A stretch of DNA of 64,000 bases, from assembly GCF_025833875.1 (NCBI RefSeq), contig NZ_JAOYOD010000001.1, forward strand, positions 4,216,001-4,280,000, given 5' to 3'. Origin of the DNA: Reichenbachiella ulvae. GTDB taxonomy: Bacteria > Bacteroidota > Bacteroidia > Cytophagales > Cyclobacteriaceae. The notes beneath the pieces are model-generated. The model worked only from the letters and a program-made list of their open reading frames with translations, was not told where the DNA came from and did no database searches. This document shows, piece after piece, positions 18,735-27,169 of this stretch; position 1 is the stretch's first letter, and each line of letters begins with the position of its first letter. A program made the translations under genes and the position numbers.

Positions 18735-19925
18735 ATGAATTCACTGAAAATTTCCCTGTTTTTAATTTTATCAATTGTAGTCATTCGTTCGCAAGCGCAG
18801 AACGTTCTAATCGCAGACAATAACCACAACGCCCCTACAGGCGACTTTGTATTTCCGAACATACAGGAAGCTGTAGATGCTGCCGAAGATGGAGACATCA
18901 TACAGGTACAACCCAGCCCTGTGACCTATGGTGGAGCTACCATTAACAAACAAATCACCCTGATGGGTATCGGCTTTAATGTAGACAAGGACATCCCACT
19001 GATGTCCAAAATGGGAAACATCGTATTGACCAACAATGCAGATAATACCAGCGATGCGGATGGTACCATCATCAAAGGTCTCTGGATCGCCAACATTTAT
19101 ATCGGGTCGAACACAGGAGCAGAATATCTGTTGGAAGATATTTTGATAGAAAACTGTCAGTTCAATTTTATCGAGAGTTATCAAACCGCTACTTATTCCC
19201 CGATCGATGGACTAGAGATTATTGGTTGTCAAATTACCGGCCAAGCTCCGAATGGCTACTCTATTAGAATTGTAGAACACCTGACCAATGCCATCTTTAG
19301 AAACAACATTATTTATCTGGGTATTGGTCTCTTTAATGGCACACCGGGTAGCAACATCATTGCCAATAACATCATGTACGAAGGCATCTACATCAATGCC
19401 GAGGGAAGCAATACAACCATCATCAACAATAATTTCATCGCTTCTATGGGTGGTGATGCGGCCTTTGTCACAGAACTACAAGACTGCATCGTCGCAAACA
19501 ATATCTTCTATGGAATGACTCCTAGTATAGCCAATGGAGGCAACTCCACTTCAGGCGAATTTGAGCGAAATGTTTTTACGAACAATCTGGTCTACTCCAC
19601 AGGAGACGATGTGATGCCACCTGCTGGGGGGGGAGCCGGAAATTCCGGTTCGGGTAACATATCCGGTATTGATCCTGAGTTTGTCAATTCTCAGTTACTT
19701 GATACCTGGTCTGAGGATTACGATTTCACTCCGCAGGCCGCGGAAGTACTCAATGGAGGTAGCGATGGTACGGACATAGGCATCACGGGCGGGTCGTATC
19801 CTATTGCTGACGTGAATTTCTTTTTAAAAACTTCCGAAGTACCCGTCATTCAAATCCTGAACACTTCTACAGTGATCAATCCGGGTGATGATCTACCCGT
19901 TCACATTAAGGTCAAAAGCAACTAA
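18735..19925 (+). CDS. Secreted right-handed beta-helix protein, 396 aa
   Basis: A signal peptide (about 1-22, RSQAQ) precedes FPNIQEAVDAAEDGDIIQV and YGGATINKQITLMGIG, the usual opening of parallel beta-helix proteins of the pectate-lyase/NosD type. Asn-rich rungs follow (LFNGTPGSNIIANNIMYEG, INAEGSNTTIINNNFIAS, ELQDCIVANNIFYG). Many such proteins bind or cleave polysaccharides, but no catalytic residues can be assigned. There is no type IX sorting domain. It is 20 nt ahead of the 1048-aa T9SS cargo gene and probably shares its mRNA. Confidence 0.85.
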   Translation: MNSLKISLFLILSIVVIRSQAQNVLIADNNHNAPTGDFVFPNIQEAVDAAEDGDIIQVQPSPVTYGGATINKQITLMGIGFNVDKDIPLMSKMGNIVLTNNADNTSDADGTIIKGLWIANIYIGSNTGAEYLLEDILIENCQFNFIESYQTATYSPIDGLEIIGCQITGQAPNGYSIRIVEHLTNAIFRNNIIYLGIGLFNGTPGSNIIANNIMYEGIYINAEGSNTTIINNNFIASMGGDAAFVTELQDCIVANNIFYGMTPSIANGGNSTSGEFERNVFTNNLVYSTGDDVMPPAGGGAGNSGSGNISGIDPEFVNSQLLDTWSEDYDFTPQAAEVLNGGSDGTDIGITGGSYPIADVNFFLKTSEVPVIQILNTSTVINPGDDLPVHIKVKSN

Positions 19926-19945
19926 TCACCTCTCAACTTTAGCTT

Positions 19946-22900
19946 ATGAAAAAGATGAGAAGATTCCGATCAAGGAGCTCAGATCAAAACTGTGTTCCCA
20001 GAAAAACAGCTTTCGTATTTCTATTAGTAGTGCTGTTCTTATGTCAAAACGCTATTGGTCAGAATATCACGGAAGTAGAATACTTCTTTGACGAAGATCC
20101 GGGTGTGGGTAGCGCTATTGGGATGACCATAAGTTCGTCAATCGATATTGACCTATCCGAATCATTGACCCAAGGGTTAAGTCAAGGATTTCATGTCCTG
20201 AGTGTTCGCGCAAAAAATGAAAATGGATATTGGGGCTTTGCCGAGAGGCGAACATTCTTTGTGCCATCAGTGGCAATCGCCGAACCTACGCCATCTGATA
20301 TCACGGCCATGGAGTACTACATAGATCATGATCCTGGTGTAGGGGCAGCCACGCCTATCACTATTTCTTCTGCAGATGCAGTCGAACTTTCCAATGAGAT
20401 CATTGATGCTTCTGCTTTATCCGCGGGCTTTCATTCGATTTTTATCAGAACTCAAAATGCAGATGATATATGGGGCTTACCTGAGAGCCGAGCATTTTAT
20501 GTCACGGCTGAAGCAGCCGGTGCTGATCCCATTGCAGACATTGCGGTTTTGGAATATTTCTTCGATGAAGATCCTGGCGTAGGTCAAGCAACGGGAATCA
20601 CCATTTCGGCTGGCCAAACGCTGGAAATAGATGAGTTGATTCCCCAATCTTTGTCCACTGGTTACCATCAGATTTATATCCGTGCTCAAAATACCAACGG
20701 TACATGGGGACTCAATGAACGCCGGACCATCTATGTGAAACCAGAAGTAATCGCAAGCACAACAAGCAACATAGCACGCCTGGAGTATTTTATTAACCAA
20801 GACGCAGGTCTCGGTGATGGTATAGCGCTGACCTTAGATCCAGCGGCAGAAATAAATATAGAAAATTTGATCATAGACCCTGAGGAGGATCTACCACTAG
20901 GCACCAATACCTTCGGCGTGAGAGCGCAAAATGCAGAAGGTCAATGGGGCTTTACCGAAATCCGGGAGTTTGAGGTCGAAGATGACTGTATTCACCCCGT
21001 CGCTAATTTTGAAATCGATTTGGCTTGTGAAGGCGAGGAAGTGACCTTCACTGATATCAGTAGTAATCTTCAAGAGGATGCTTCCTACACCTGGTATCTT
21101 GATGGGGCTGAACTAGTGGATGAAAGCAGTTCTATCTTATCGATGATTTTTGAAAACTCCGGTGAGTACAGCATGAGTCTGGTCGTCAAACAAGGGCAGA
21201 TTTGTAAGGACAGCACAGGGGCTACTTTCAATATCAAGAAAAAACCCATTGTCGTGTTCAGTGCTGATCCGGTATATCTTGGCGAACCAACTTCTTATGA
21301 AGTAGATACTTTCTACGCCAATCCATCGGCCTCCTGGGTTTGGGATTTCGACGGTGATGGCCATGTGGACGACCAAACCGTCGGTAATAACACATACACT
21401 TTTAGCGCAATCGGAACATACACATCCACGCTGTCCATAAGCGATGGGGTGGGGTGTGAAGCCTCTTATACTAGAGAAATAGAAGTTCTGGAAGAATCAT
21501 CCATCATTTTGATACCGGATGTTGAAATTTCAGTCTTCGATGGTTTGGATAATTCAGGAACAGAAATATCTAACCATCAGGAAACAAAAATTGACTTAGG
21601 CGAAATCCTTGTGGGTGAAACTGTAACGCGCAGTTTTACCATTGAAAACTCTGGGACTGATATATTGGCAATTTCTTCGATCCTCAGTTCAGACCAACAT
21701 TTTTCAGTGAGTGAAGTTCCCGCCGAAGTGGCTGCATTGGGCATGGACAGTTTCAGCATTTCCTTCATCAGTACGGTGGCGGGACTATTTTCTTCTTCAA
21801 TAATTATAGAAAATGAGGATGCTGATGAATCCGTTTTTGTCATCAATGTAGTCGCAAATGTCTTGCAAAAACCATTGCCCACTTTGATAATGGATTTGGG
21901 AGACATCACCTATGGAGATGAAGATTTTGCTTTGCAGGCAAGTAGTAATTCAACGGGATTAATCACCTACGCCAGTTCGGATGAATCCATCATTAGCATC
22001 ACAGATGGGGTGGCCAGTGTGGTAGGTACGGGACCTTGTCAAATCACTGCTCATCAGGCCAGCAGCGACGAGTTTCTATCTACCAAAGTGATCTCTAGTA
22101 TTGCAGTTCAAAAGAAGGTTCTTTTTGTTTTTGCAGATCCTATTTCAAAAAAATATGGAGATACAAATCCTGAACTAGGCCTTAACTATAGTGGTTTTGT
22201 TGATGGCGAAACAGTCAGCAACCTTGTTGTACCACCAATAGCTAATACAAACTGTAACGAACTAAGTGAAGTGGGTTCCTATACAATTAATGTGATCGTT
22301 GGAACGGACGATCATTATGACGTTGTGGCAATCAATGGTGAATTGGAAGTGGTCAAAACAGAACTGCTCGTGTCTGCAGATGATCTCTCTAAAACTTATG
22401 GGGACTCAAATCCAGAATTATCGATCACTTATGAAGGCTTTGTGAACGAGGAGGGACTAGAGGTACTAGATTCCGCTCCATCAACAGAAACTGTAGCCAA
22501 CGAACTGAGTCCGGTTGGAGCCTATGTGATAGAGGTGATTGCTGGTTCAGACAACAACTACGAAATTGTAACCGAAGATGCTGAATTGGAAGTCAGAAAA
22601 GCTCAGTTGACCATCACGGCAGACGATCAAACGAAAATGGCAGGCTTTGATAATCCTGAGCTGACTTTATCCTATGCTGGATTTGTAAATGATGAAGATG
22701 AAACTGCAATTATTCCTCCATCGGTCCACACCACAGCTAGTTTGGATTCGGACGAAGGAACCTATGAGATCTTTTTAACCGGCGGCTCGGGGGATAACTA
22801 TGAGTTGACTCTGGTGAATGGTACACTCACCGTCAAACCAAGCAATATTCTGAGTGCAGATAATCCAGAAACCACTTTGACTATTTACCCTAACCCTTGT

Positions 22901-23092
22901 TTGGATCAATTTTATATCCGAGGATTAGAAGCGAAGGCAGCGCTATCCATCATTGACCTTCAGGGAAAACAAGTGGCTTATTTTGATCAAGCTCAGGAAA
23001 AGTATGACATCAGATCATTGAAATCGGGAATCTATTTTGTCAAAATACAATCAAAGAATGACTCTCACTCTTTCAAATTGGTAAAACCTTAA
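19946..23092 (+). CDS. Multidomain surface protein with type IX sorting domain, 1048 aa
   Basis: A long signal sequence (hydrophobic core at about 22-38) is followed by four tandem repeats of about 78 aa (about 41-350), each opening with a motif like VEYFFDEDPGVG and ending in WGFxExRxFxV. Then come PKD-like domains (about 355-515, e.g. SWVWDFDGDGHVDDQTVG), a choice-of-anchor/Hydin-like domain (about 530-650, LGEILVGETVTRSFTIENSG), a BIG2-like domain, and three MBG-type domains (about 728-966, each with KxYGDxNPEL or similar). The C-terminal type IX domain (about 975-1048; LTIYPNPCLDQFYI, LKSGIYFVKI) sends it through the T9SS. It probably mediates adhesion; no enzyme domain was seen. Confidence 0.92.
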   Translation: MKKMRRFRSRSSDQNCVPRKTAFVFLLVVLFLCQNAIGQNITEVEYFFDEDPGVGSAIGMTISSSIDIDLSESLTQGLSQGFHVLSVRAKNENGYWGFAERRTFFVPSVAIAEPTPSDITAMEYYIDHDPGVGAATPITISSADAVELSNEIIDASALSAGFHSIFIRTQNADDIWGLPESRAFYVTAEAAGADPIADIAVLEYFFDEDPGVGQATGITISAGQTLEIDELIPQSLSTGYHQIYIRAQNTNGTWGLNERRTIYVKPEVIASTTSNIARLEYFINQDAGLGDGIALTLDPAAEINIENLIIDPEEDLPLGTNTFGVRAQNAEGQWGFTEIREFEVEDDCIHPVANFEIDLACEGEEVTFTDISSNLQEDASYTWYLDGAELVDESSSILSMIFENSGEYSMSLVVKQGQICKDSTGATFNIKKKPIVVFSADPVYLGEPTSYEVDTFYANPSASWVWDFDGDGHVDDQTVGNNTYTFSAIGTYTSTLSISDGVGCEASYTREIEVLEESSIILIPDVEISVFDGLDNSGTEISNHQETKIDLGEILVGETVTRSFTIENSGTDILAISSILSSDQHFSVSEVPAEVAALGMDSFSISFISTVAGLFSSSIIIENEDADESVFVINVVANVLQKPLPTLIMDLGDITYGDEDFALQASSNSTGLITYASSDESIISITDGVASVVGTGPCQITAHQASSDEFLSTKVISSIAVQKKVLFVFADPISKKYGDTNPELGLNYSGFVDGETVSNLVVPPIANTNCNELSEVGSYTINVIVGTDDHYDVVAINGELEVVKTELLVSADDLSKTYGDSNPELSITYEGFVNEEGLEVLDSAPSTETVANELSPVGAYVIEVIAGSDNNYEIVTEDAELEVRKAQLTITADDQTKMAGFDNPELTLSYAGFVNDEDETAIIPPSVHTTASLDSDEGTYEIFLTGGSGDNYELTLVNGTLTVKPSNILSADNPETTLTIYPNPCLDQFYIRGLEAKAALSIIDLQGKQVAYFDQAQEKYDIRSLKSGIYFVKIQSKNDSHSFKLVKP

Positions 23093-23125
23093 TCTACAAC
23101 AATACAGTTTAAGTTAGCTAGAATA

Positions 23126-23158
23126 GGGACTCGCGACTATGTCCGAGTCCCTTGTTTT
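23126..23158 (+). terminator. Rho-independent terminator after the T9SS cargo gene
   Basis: GGGACTCG (23126-23133) pairs with CGAGTCCC (23144-23151) around a 10-nt loop and is followed by TTGTTTT. It lies 33 nt past the stop. On the minus strand there is no T run, so it mainly serves the plus-strand gene. Confidence 0.8.
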
Positions 23159-24557
23159 ATTTCAGAGTCAAAACCAATGTGCTGATCGATTCACCTTTGA
23201 ATTCCAGCTCTTGAGTTAGATCCACATCAACCGAGACAAAATGTTCGTCTTCCAGACTGTAATACATCTCAGCTGTGGCTATTTCATTTCCTGTGATCTC
23301 CAAATCGCGGTTCACTGCGCTAGTATTTGCATTAACCACAACCAAAGTAATCGCAGTTCCCTCTGGATTCAGGAAGGCAACCTGATCCAATGTTTCGTCC
23401 ATATCCACTTCGATTCGTTTGTATCCCCCATCTACATATTTGGCATAATGCTTCATCAAGTGATAAAATGGCGTCAAGGTATAATTGCCATTACTCTGAA
23501 CCTGAAACATGGCCAGGTCAGAATCTTCTGCCCACATCAGGGTCCAATAGAGGTAGGCCGAAACATTTCCTTCCCTAACGTTGATGTTGATGAATTGTGC
23601 CGTTTTGATCCAATCGAGACCGTCATACTCTGTCATGATCTTAGGCTTATCGCTAAAATTCGTGCCCAGACTGGCCAGCGTAGATTGCATGTCACTGATC
23701 GAACTGCTATTGTTGAAGTTGTAGGGGTGAAAGCCATAGGCGCCTAAGCTCGGATGATTGGAGAGAACCTCAGCAAAGTCGTCAAAGGCACCTGACGACA
23801 AGTTTGCAGACTCTGGACCCAGCATGATGGGTTTTGAATCTCGTGCATCCAGCAGTTTGGATACCTCCTCGAATGCTACATCATAACCCGGAAGGCTGGA
23901 GGTTTCTGATGGTGCCCATTCGCAGGTCTCCCAATCCGCCAGCCAGGTAGGTTCATTTTGAATGCTGAGGTAGTCAGGCATAAATGAAATGTTGTCCAAC
24001 ATGTCGATCGTATATTCAGCAAAGGCATCATACATAAATTCACCTGCTTCTTGCTTGAGTGTCCCACGATTCAAGGAACCATTACTCTTGAGTGCAGAGG
24101 GTGGGCCCCATGAACTCAGTAGCACCTTCACATCCGGATTAGCTGCTTTCACCAAATCGTAGAGTTCGTCCGTAGCTGTAAAGTGATTGATGAACCAGCT
24201 GGTCTCCATCTGGTCGGGTACTTTGTTATTTGGATAGTCCACAGGATAATACCAGTTTTTGAGCCTCACCATATCCATTCCGAGATCATTGACCATCAGA
24301 TCGATGATTTCGTTTTTCTTACTGCTGCTGGTAATACGGTCACAGTACCAGGTCAGTGCCCCACCGAAACCGATCATCTCCTGGTGTTGATTCGAGGGGT
24401 CAATACTAATCTCTACCGTTTCCTCGGGTGTTTCAATTGGTGTCCCTGTGTTGTCGTCCGGTTTGCTGACTTCATCGTCACCACCACACGCTCCTAGCAA
24501 CAGCAAAGATGCAAGCATCAAGGTTACCCTTCCCTTCTTTAGTAATTTGTCTTTCAT
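23157..24557 (-). CDS. Glycoside hydrolase family 30 lipoprotein
   Basis: A lipoprotein signal (LLLLGACGG, lipid-accepting C24) is followed by a Pro/Thr-rich linker and a GH30 (beta/alpha)8 barrel with the C-terminal beta domain. GH30 hallmarks are visible: QEMIGFGGALTWYC at about 59-72, SIQNEPTW with acid/base E202, and KIMTEYDGLDW with nucleophile E310. GH30 enzymes retain configuration and act on beta-glucans, xylans or glucosylceramide; the subfamily cannot be assigned here. The enzyme should sit on the outer membrane facing polysaccharide substrates. It is convergent with the T9SS gene. A perfect 17-nt inverted repeat lies 42 nt upstream of the start. Confidence 0.9.
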   Translation of the reverse strand: MKDKLLKKGRVTLMLASLLLLGACGGDDEVSKPDDNTGTPIETPEETVEISIDPSNQHQEMIGFGGALTWYCDRITSSSKKNEIIDLMVNDLGMDMVRLKNWYYPVDYPNNKVPDQMETSWFINHFTATDELYDLVKAANPDVKVLLSSWGPPSALKSNGSLNRGTLKQEAGEFMYDAFAEYTIDMLDNISFMPDYLSIQNEPTWLADWETCEWAPSETSSLPGYDVAFEEVSKLLDARDSKPIMLGPESANLSSGAFDDFAEVLSNHPSLGAYGFHPYNFNNSSSISDMQSTLASLGTNFSDKPKIMTEYDGLDWIKTAQFININVREGNVSAYLYWTLMWAEDSDLAMFQVQSNGNYTLTPFYHLMKHYAKYVDGGYKRIEVDMDETLDQVAFLNPEGTAITLVVVNANTSAVNRDLEITGNEIATAEMYYSLEDEHFVSVDVDLTQELEFKGESISTLVLTLK

Positions 24558-24598
24558 AGTCTTAGTTTCAAGAGATCAAAAGTAGCTCGTCTTTATTT

Positions 24599-24615
24599 CC
24601 CTTTGAGTCAAAGGG
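24599..24615. promoter_or_regulatory. Perfect inverted repeat upstream of GH30 gene, candidate operator
   Basis: CCCTTTGA-G-TCAAAGGG is an 8+1+8 perfect inverted repeat whose nearer end is 42 nt upstream of the GH30 ATG. Position and symmetry suit a repressor or activator site. A 1-nt loop does not suit a terminator. Confidence 0.45.
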
Positions 24616-24702
24616 TTACTTCACGTCCTCTTCAATTTTACTCATTCCTACTTCATTAGTGGAAATGATTCATGGCCATTTACATATCAACACCTCCCCA
24701 GT

Positions 24703-24954
24703 CAAAAAATGCTTACCCCAAAATGGAATATGCCCACCATCGACTGGAAAATGCACATCGATAACTGGAAAATGAACGTCATCAGATAGAAAATGACCCT
24801 CCCCCGGCGGAAAATGACCATCGCTGACCAAAAAATGTATGCCGTCAGTCAGAAAATGTGCATCATTCGCTGGAAAATGACCACCATCCAGTAAAAAACG
24901 AGTGTCTCAAACCAAAAAATCACCATCGTGAGTTAAAAAATGGGCATCTTATGA
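24703..24954. repeat. Degenerate tandem array, 12 units of exactly 21 bp
   Basis: Twelve consecutive units start at 24703, 24724, 24745 and so on to 24934 without a single indel. Each opens with a purine-rich core like TGGAAAATG or CAAAAAATG and often has CATC at unit positions 12-15. The rest of each unit varies. Each unit therefore carries an A4-A6 tract, placed once per two B-DNA turns. The array ends 56 nt before the ATG of the TRAP-binding-protein gene. Confidence 0.9.
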
Positions 24955-25009
24955 TTGGGTGGGGTTATTCGCTGAATTACTTATCTTCGACGATCTAACG
25001 AAGCATGCT

Positions 25010-26110
25010 ATGTCAGATCAGAATAGAAGAAAGTTCATCAAGGCAGGAAGTTTAGCACTGGCAGCAGGGGTAACGGGCACCTTAGCCTCCTGTGGAGAAA
25101 GCAAAAAATCTGCTGTAGATACTCCCAATATCAATTTCAACAAGAACTATCAGTGGAAAATGGTGACCACCTGGCCTCCAAATTTCCCTGTATTGGGTGA
25201 AGGCTGCAAGCTGCTCGCCCAATGGGTGAAGGAGATGAGCGGCGGTCGACTCAAGATAGAAGTCTATGGTGGAGGCGAACTGATTCCATCACTCGAGTGC
25301 TTCGATGCAGTTAGTCATGGTGCCGTAGAGATGGCCAGCGGTTCCGGCTACTATTGGGCGGGGAAATTACCCGCTGCTACCCTCTTTTCATCCGTACCCT
25401 TTGGAGTGACTGCTCAGCAGATGAACACCTGGATTCTGAATGCCGGAGGTCTGCAGCTCTGGGAAGAAATCTATGCACCTTTCAATCTCCTTCCTCTCCC
25501 TGGCGGTAACACCGGGCAGCAAGCTGGCGGCTGGTACAACAAAGAAATCAACAACCTGTCGGATTACGAAGGTCTGAAAATTCGTATGCCTGGCCTGGGC
25601 GGAAAGATGATCAAGAAAGCAGGTGGTAATGCGGTGCTCGTGGCTGGTGGCGAACTCTTCACCAATCTAGAACGTGGCGTCATCGATGCAACAGAATGGA
25701 TCGGCCCCTATCACGACTACAAAATGGGCTTTCATCGAGTCGCGAAACATTACTATTTCCCCGGTTGGCACGAGCCGGGCACGGTTCTGGAGATGATGAT
25801 GAACAAAGACAAGTTCCTGGAACTACCTCTGGACATTCAAGAAATCCTAAAAACGGCTTGCCTGAAACTAAACCAATGGATGCTGCTAGAATTCGAAGCG
25901 AAAAATGCCATCTACCTGCAGAAAATGCTGGACGAAGGGGTGGACATTCGCACCTTCCCAGCGGAAGTATTGGACGGCATGCGACGCATAGGTCAGGAGG
26001 TCATCACCGAACTGACCGACACAGATCCCCAAAGCAAAAAGATCTACGAGCACTTTTTGGATTTCAGGAAGAAAGCGGAGCTGTGGAGTCGTGTGAGTGA
26101 GGGAAGATAA
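25010..26110 (+). CDS. TRAP transporter DctP-family substrate-binding protein (Tat lipoprotein)
   Basis: The chosen ATG gives a 366-aa product beginning MSDQNRRKFIKAGSLALAAG, a twin-arginine signal, followed by a lipobox-like LASC. An upstream start at 24959 would bury this signal behind 17 extra residues. The mature part matches the periplasmic TRAP ligand-binding family: YQWKMVTTWPPNFPVLGEG, LKIEVYGGGELIPSLECFDAV, GLKIRMPGLGGKMIKKAGG and LERGVIDATEWIGPYHD. The group includes TakP-like 2-oxoacid binders, whose ligand arginine corresponds to R in KIRMPG. No DctQ/DctM membrane genes are nearby, so it is an orphan here. Confidence 0.9.
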   Translation: MSDQNRRKFIKAGSLALAAGVTGTLASCGESKKSAVDTPNINFNKNYQWKMVTTWPPNFPVLGEGCKLLAQWVKEMSGGRLKIEVYGGGELIPSLECFDAVSHGAVEMASGSGYYWAGKLPAATLFSSVPFGVTAQQMNTWILNAGGLQLWEEIYAPFNLLPLPGGNTGQQAGGWYNKEINNLSDYEGLKIRMPGLGGKMIKKAGGNAVLVAGGELFTNLERGVIDATEWIGPYHDYKMGFHRVAKHYYFPGWHEPGTVLEMMMNKDKFLELPLDIQEILKTACLKLNQWMLLEFEAKNAIYLQKMLDEGVDIRTFPAEVLDGMRRIGQEVITELTDTDPQSKKIYEHFLDFRKKAELWSRVSEGR

Positions 26111-26185
26111 TAGTTTTAAGTACTTAGTAATTAGACGCTAGACTTGTTTTAACCTGTAAAAGAGATACTTATCAATAATTAGGTT

Positions 26186-26207
26186 TATTTTTGTACCAAA
26201 ATGGTAC
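26186..26207 (+). promoter_or_regulatory. Promoter -7 box and palindromic operator of the toxin-antitoxin operon
   Basis: TATTTTTG (26186-26193) fits TAnnTTTG and runs directly into the inverted repeat GTACC-AAAAT-GGTAC (26193-26207), 6 nt before the antitoxin ATG. Overlap of promoter and palindrome is what autoregulation by a Phd/YefM antitoxin would require. A clear -33 element was not found. Confidence 0.6.
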
Positions 26208-26213
26208 GCAATT

Positions 26214-26465
26214 ATGTTAGTGATCAGCAGCAGAGAATTCAGACAAAATCAGAAAGAGTATTTTGAAAAGGTGGATCAAGGCGAACAGGTAATCGTGCAA
26301 CGCGGCAAGGACAAAGCCTATATTCTCACTCCTGTCACCAAGGATGATTTGTACTTTAATGCTGAAATGGTTGAAAAAATAAGAAACAGCATTTCTGAAA
26401 TCAACCAAGGGAAATCTAAAAAAGTCAACAGTCCTGAAGAAATCAATCAATTACTTGGTCTATGA
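26214..26465 (+). CDS. Antitoxin, Phd/YefM family
   Basis: The 83-aa product begins MLVISSREFRQNQKEYFEKV and continues QGEQVIVQRGKDKAYILTPV, the conserved DNA-binding N-terminal fold of Phd/YefM antitoxins. The charged C-terminal tail (SEINQGKSKKVNSPEEINQL) would fold on the toxin. The stop overlaps the toxin start by four bases. A palindrome in front of the gene is its likely operator. Confidence 0.92.
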   Translation: MLVISSREFRQNQKEYFEKVDQGEQVIVQRGKDKAYILTPVTKDDLYFNAEMVEKIRNSISEINQGKSKKVNSPEEINQLLGL

Positions 26466-26740
26466 TTTATGTGCTCGAATTTTCGAAAACAGCATTAGAA
26501 GATATCGAGAAACACAAAAAATCAGGTGATCAAGCTACGCTCAAGAAGATCCAAAAACTCTTAATCGAACTTACAGAACATCCAAGAACTGGAACTGGAC
26601 AGCCCGAATTATTAAAACACAACCTGGCAGGACTATATTCAAGGCGAATCAATCAAAAACATCGTCTCGTCTATGCTATTGAAGAGAAAAAAGTAATTGT
26701 ACATGTACTTAGTGCATATTCACATTATGGGGATAAATGA
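26462..26740 (+). CDS. Toxin, YoeB/Txe family mRNA endonuclease
   Basis: YoeB-type toxins cleave mRNA in the ribosomal A site. The 92-aa product (full length for the family) shows LEFSKTALEDIEKHKKSGD, then TGQPELLKHNLAGLYSRRIN, then HRLVYAIEEKKVIVHVLSAY and a final SHYGDK. Acid/base residues known from YoeB have counterparts at E49 and R61 or R68, with H88 near the C-terminal catalytic position. It appears intact and is coupled to the antitoxin by a 4-bp overlap. Confidence 0.92.
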   Translation: MIYVLEFSKTALEDIEKHKKSGDQATLKKIQKLLIELTEHPRTGTGQPELLKHNLAGLYSRRINQKHRLVYAIEEKKVIVHVLSAYSHYGDK

Positions 26741-26771
26741 TCAATTAACTCCTGCATCACCAAAATCAAAT

Positions 26772-27152
26772 ATGAAATCCTTCATTCTATTATTAGCCAC
26801 ATTTATATCAATAATCTACTGTCTAAGATTTGGCTATATCTGGACCGCCTATGCGCATGGCGGCCAAATTGCAGGCCTGCCATTTGCATTTATTCAATTG
26901 GTGCTATTGGCAATATTTGTATTGCTCAAAAGAGAATCATGGAAACAAATCCTGTTTATTCTTGCCTGCTGCTTTTTCCTTTCATTAGCCGGATTTAGCC
27001 TAACTATTGAATTAATCAGAAATATAAAAACCGATTATTTTGAATTTTTGTACGACTACAGAGATGGACAAGTAAACTCAATCTTAATAGCATGGATTTT
27101 ACTAGGATTAGTGGCTACCTTTCTAATTAGCTACCTCAAAAATCGACGGTAA
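26772..27152 (+). CDS. Small membrane protein, 126 aa, unknown
   Basis: Four hydrophobic helices are visible: about 2-17, 32-50, 56-74 and 103-120. No family was recognised. ATG at 26772 (MKSFILLLATF) is chosen because the frame upstream of it would run back into the toxin gene and adds a non-hydrophobic leader; 26727 is an alternative. It starts 31 nt after the toxin stop and may ride on the same mRNA. Confidence 0.65.
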   Translation: MKSFILLLATFISIIYCLRFGYIWTAYAHGGQIAGLPFAFIQLVLLAIFVLLKRESWKQILFILACCFFLSLAGFSLTIELIRNIKTDYFEFLYDYRDGQVNSILIAWILLGLVATFLISYLKNRR

Positions 27153-27169
27153 ATAATTATCGCATCTTT

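Larger units (their letters stand above)
24558..25009. other. 452-nt intergenic region: palindrome plus 21-bp array
   Basis: This gap between the divergent GH30 and TRAP-binding-protein genes holds an inverted repeat at 24599-24615 near the GH30 side and a 252-bp array of exactly 21-bp units at 24703-24954 on the TRAP side. It carries no plausible coding sequence: stops interrupt the repeat frames on both strands. Confidence 0.8.

Noticed and set aside
24703-24954. CRISPR array
   Set aside because: The 21-bp units are contiguous and degenerate; there are no identical 25-36-bp repeats separated by unique spacers and no cas genes nearby.
24703-24954. Coding sequence made of heptad repeats (WKM-type on plus, DGxHF-type on minus)
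   Set aside because: Both repeat frames contain several in-frame stops, always at the same codon position, so no continuous product is possible in this strain; a decayed gene cannot be excluded.
26697-26771. Longer start for the 126-aa membrane protein
   Set aside because: It would begin inside the toxin gene and put a polar leader before the first membrane helix.
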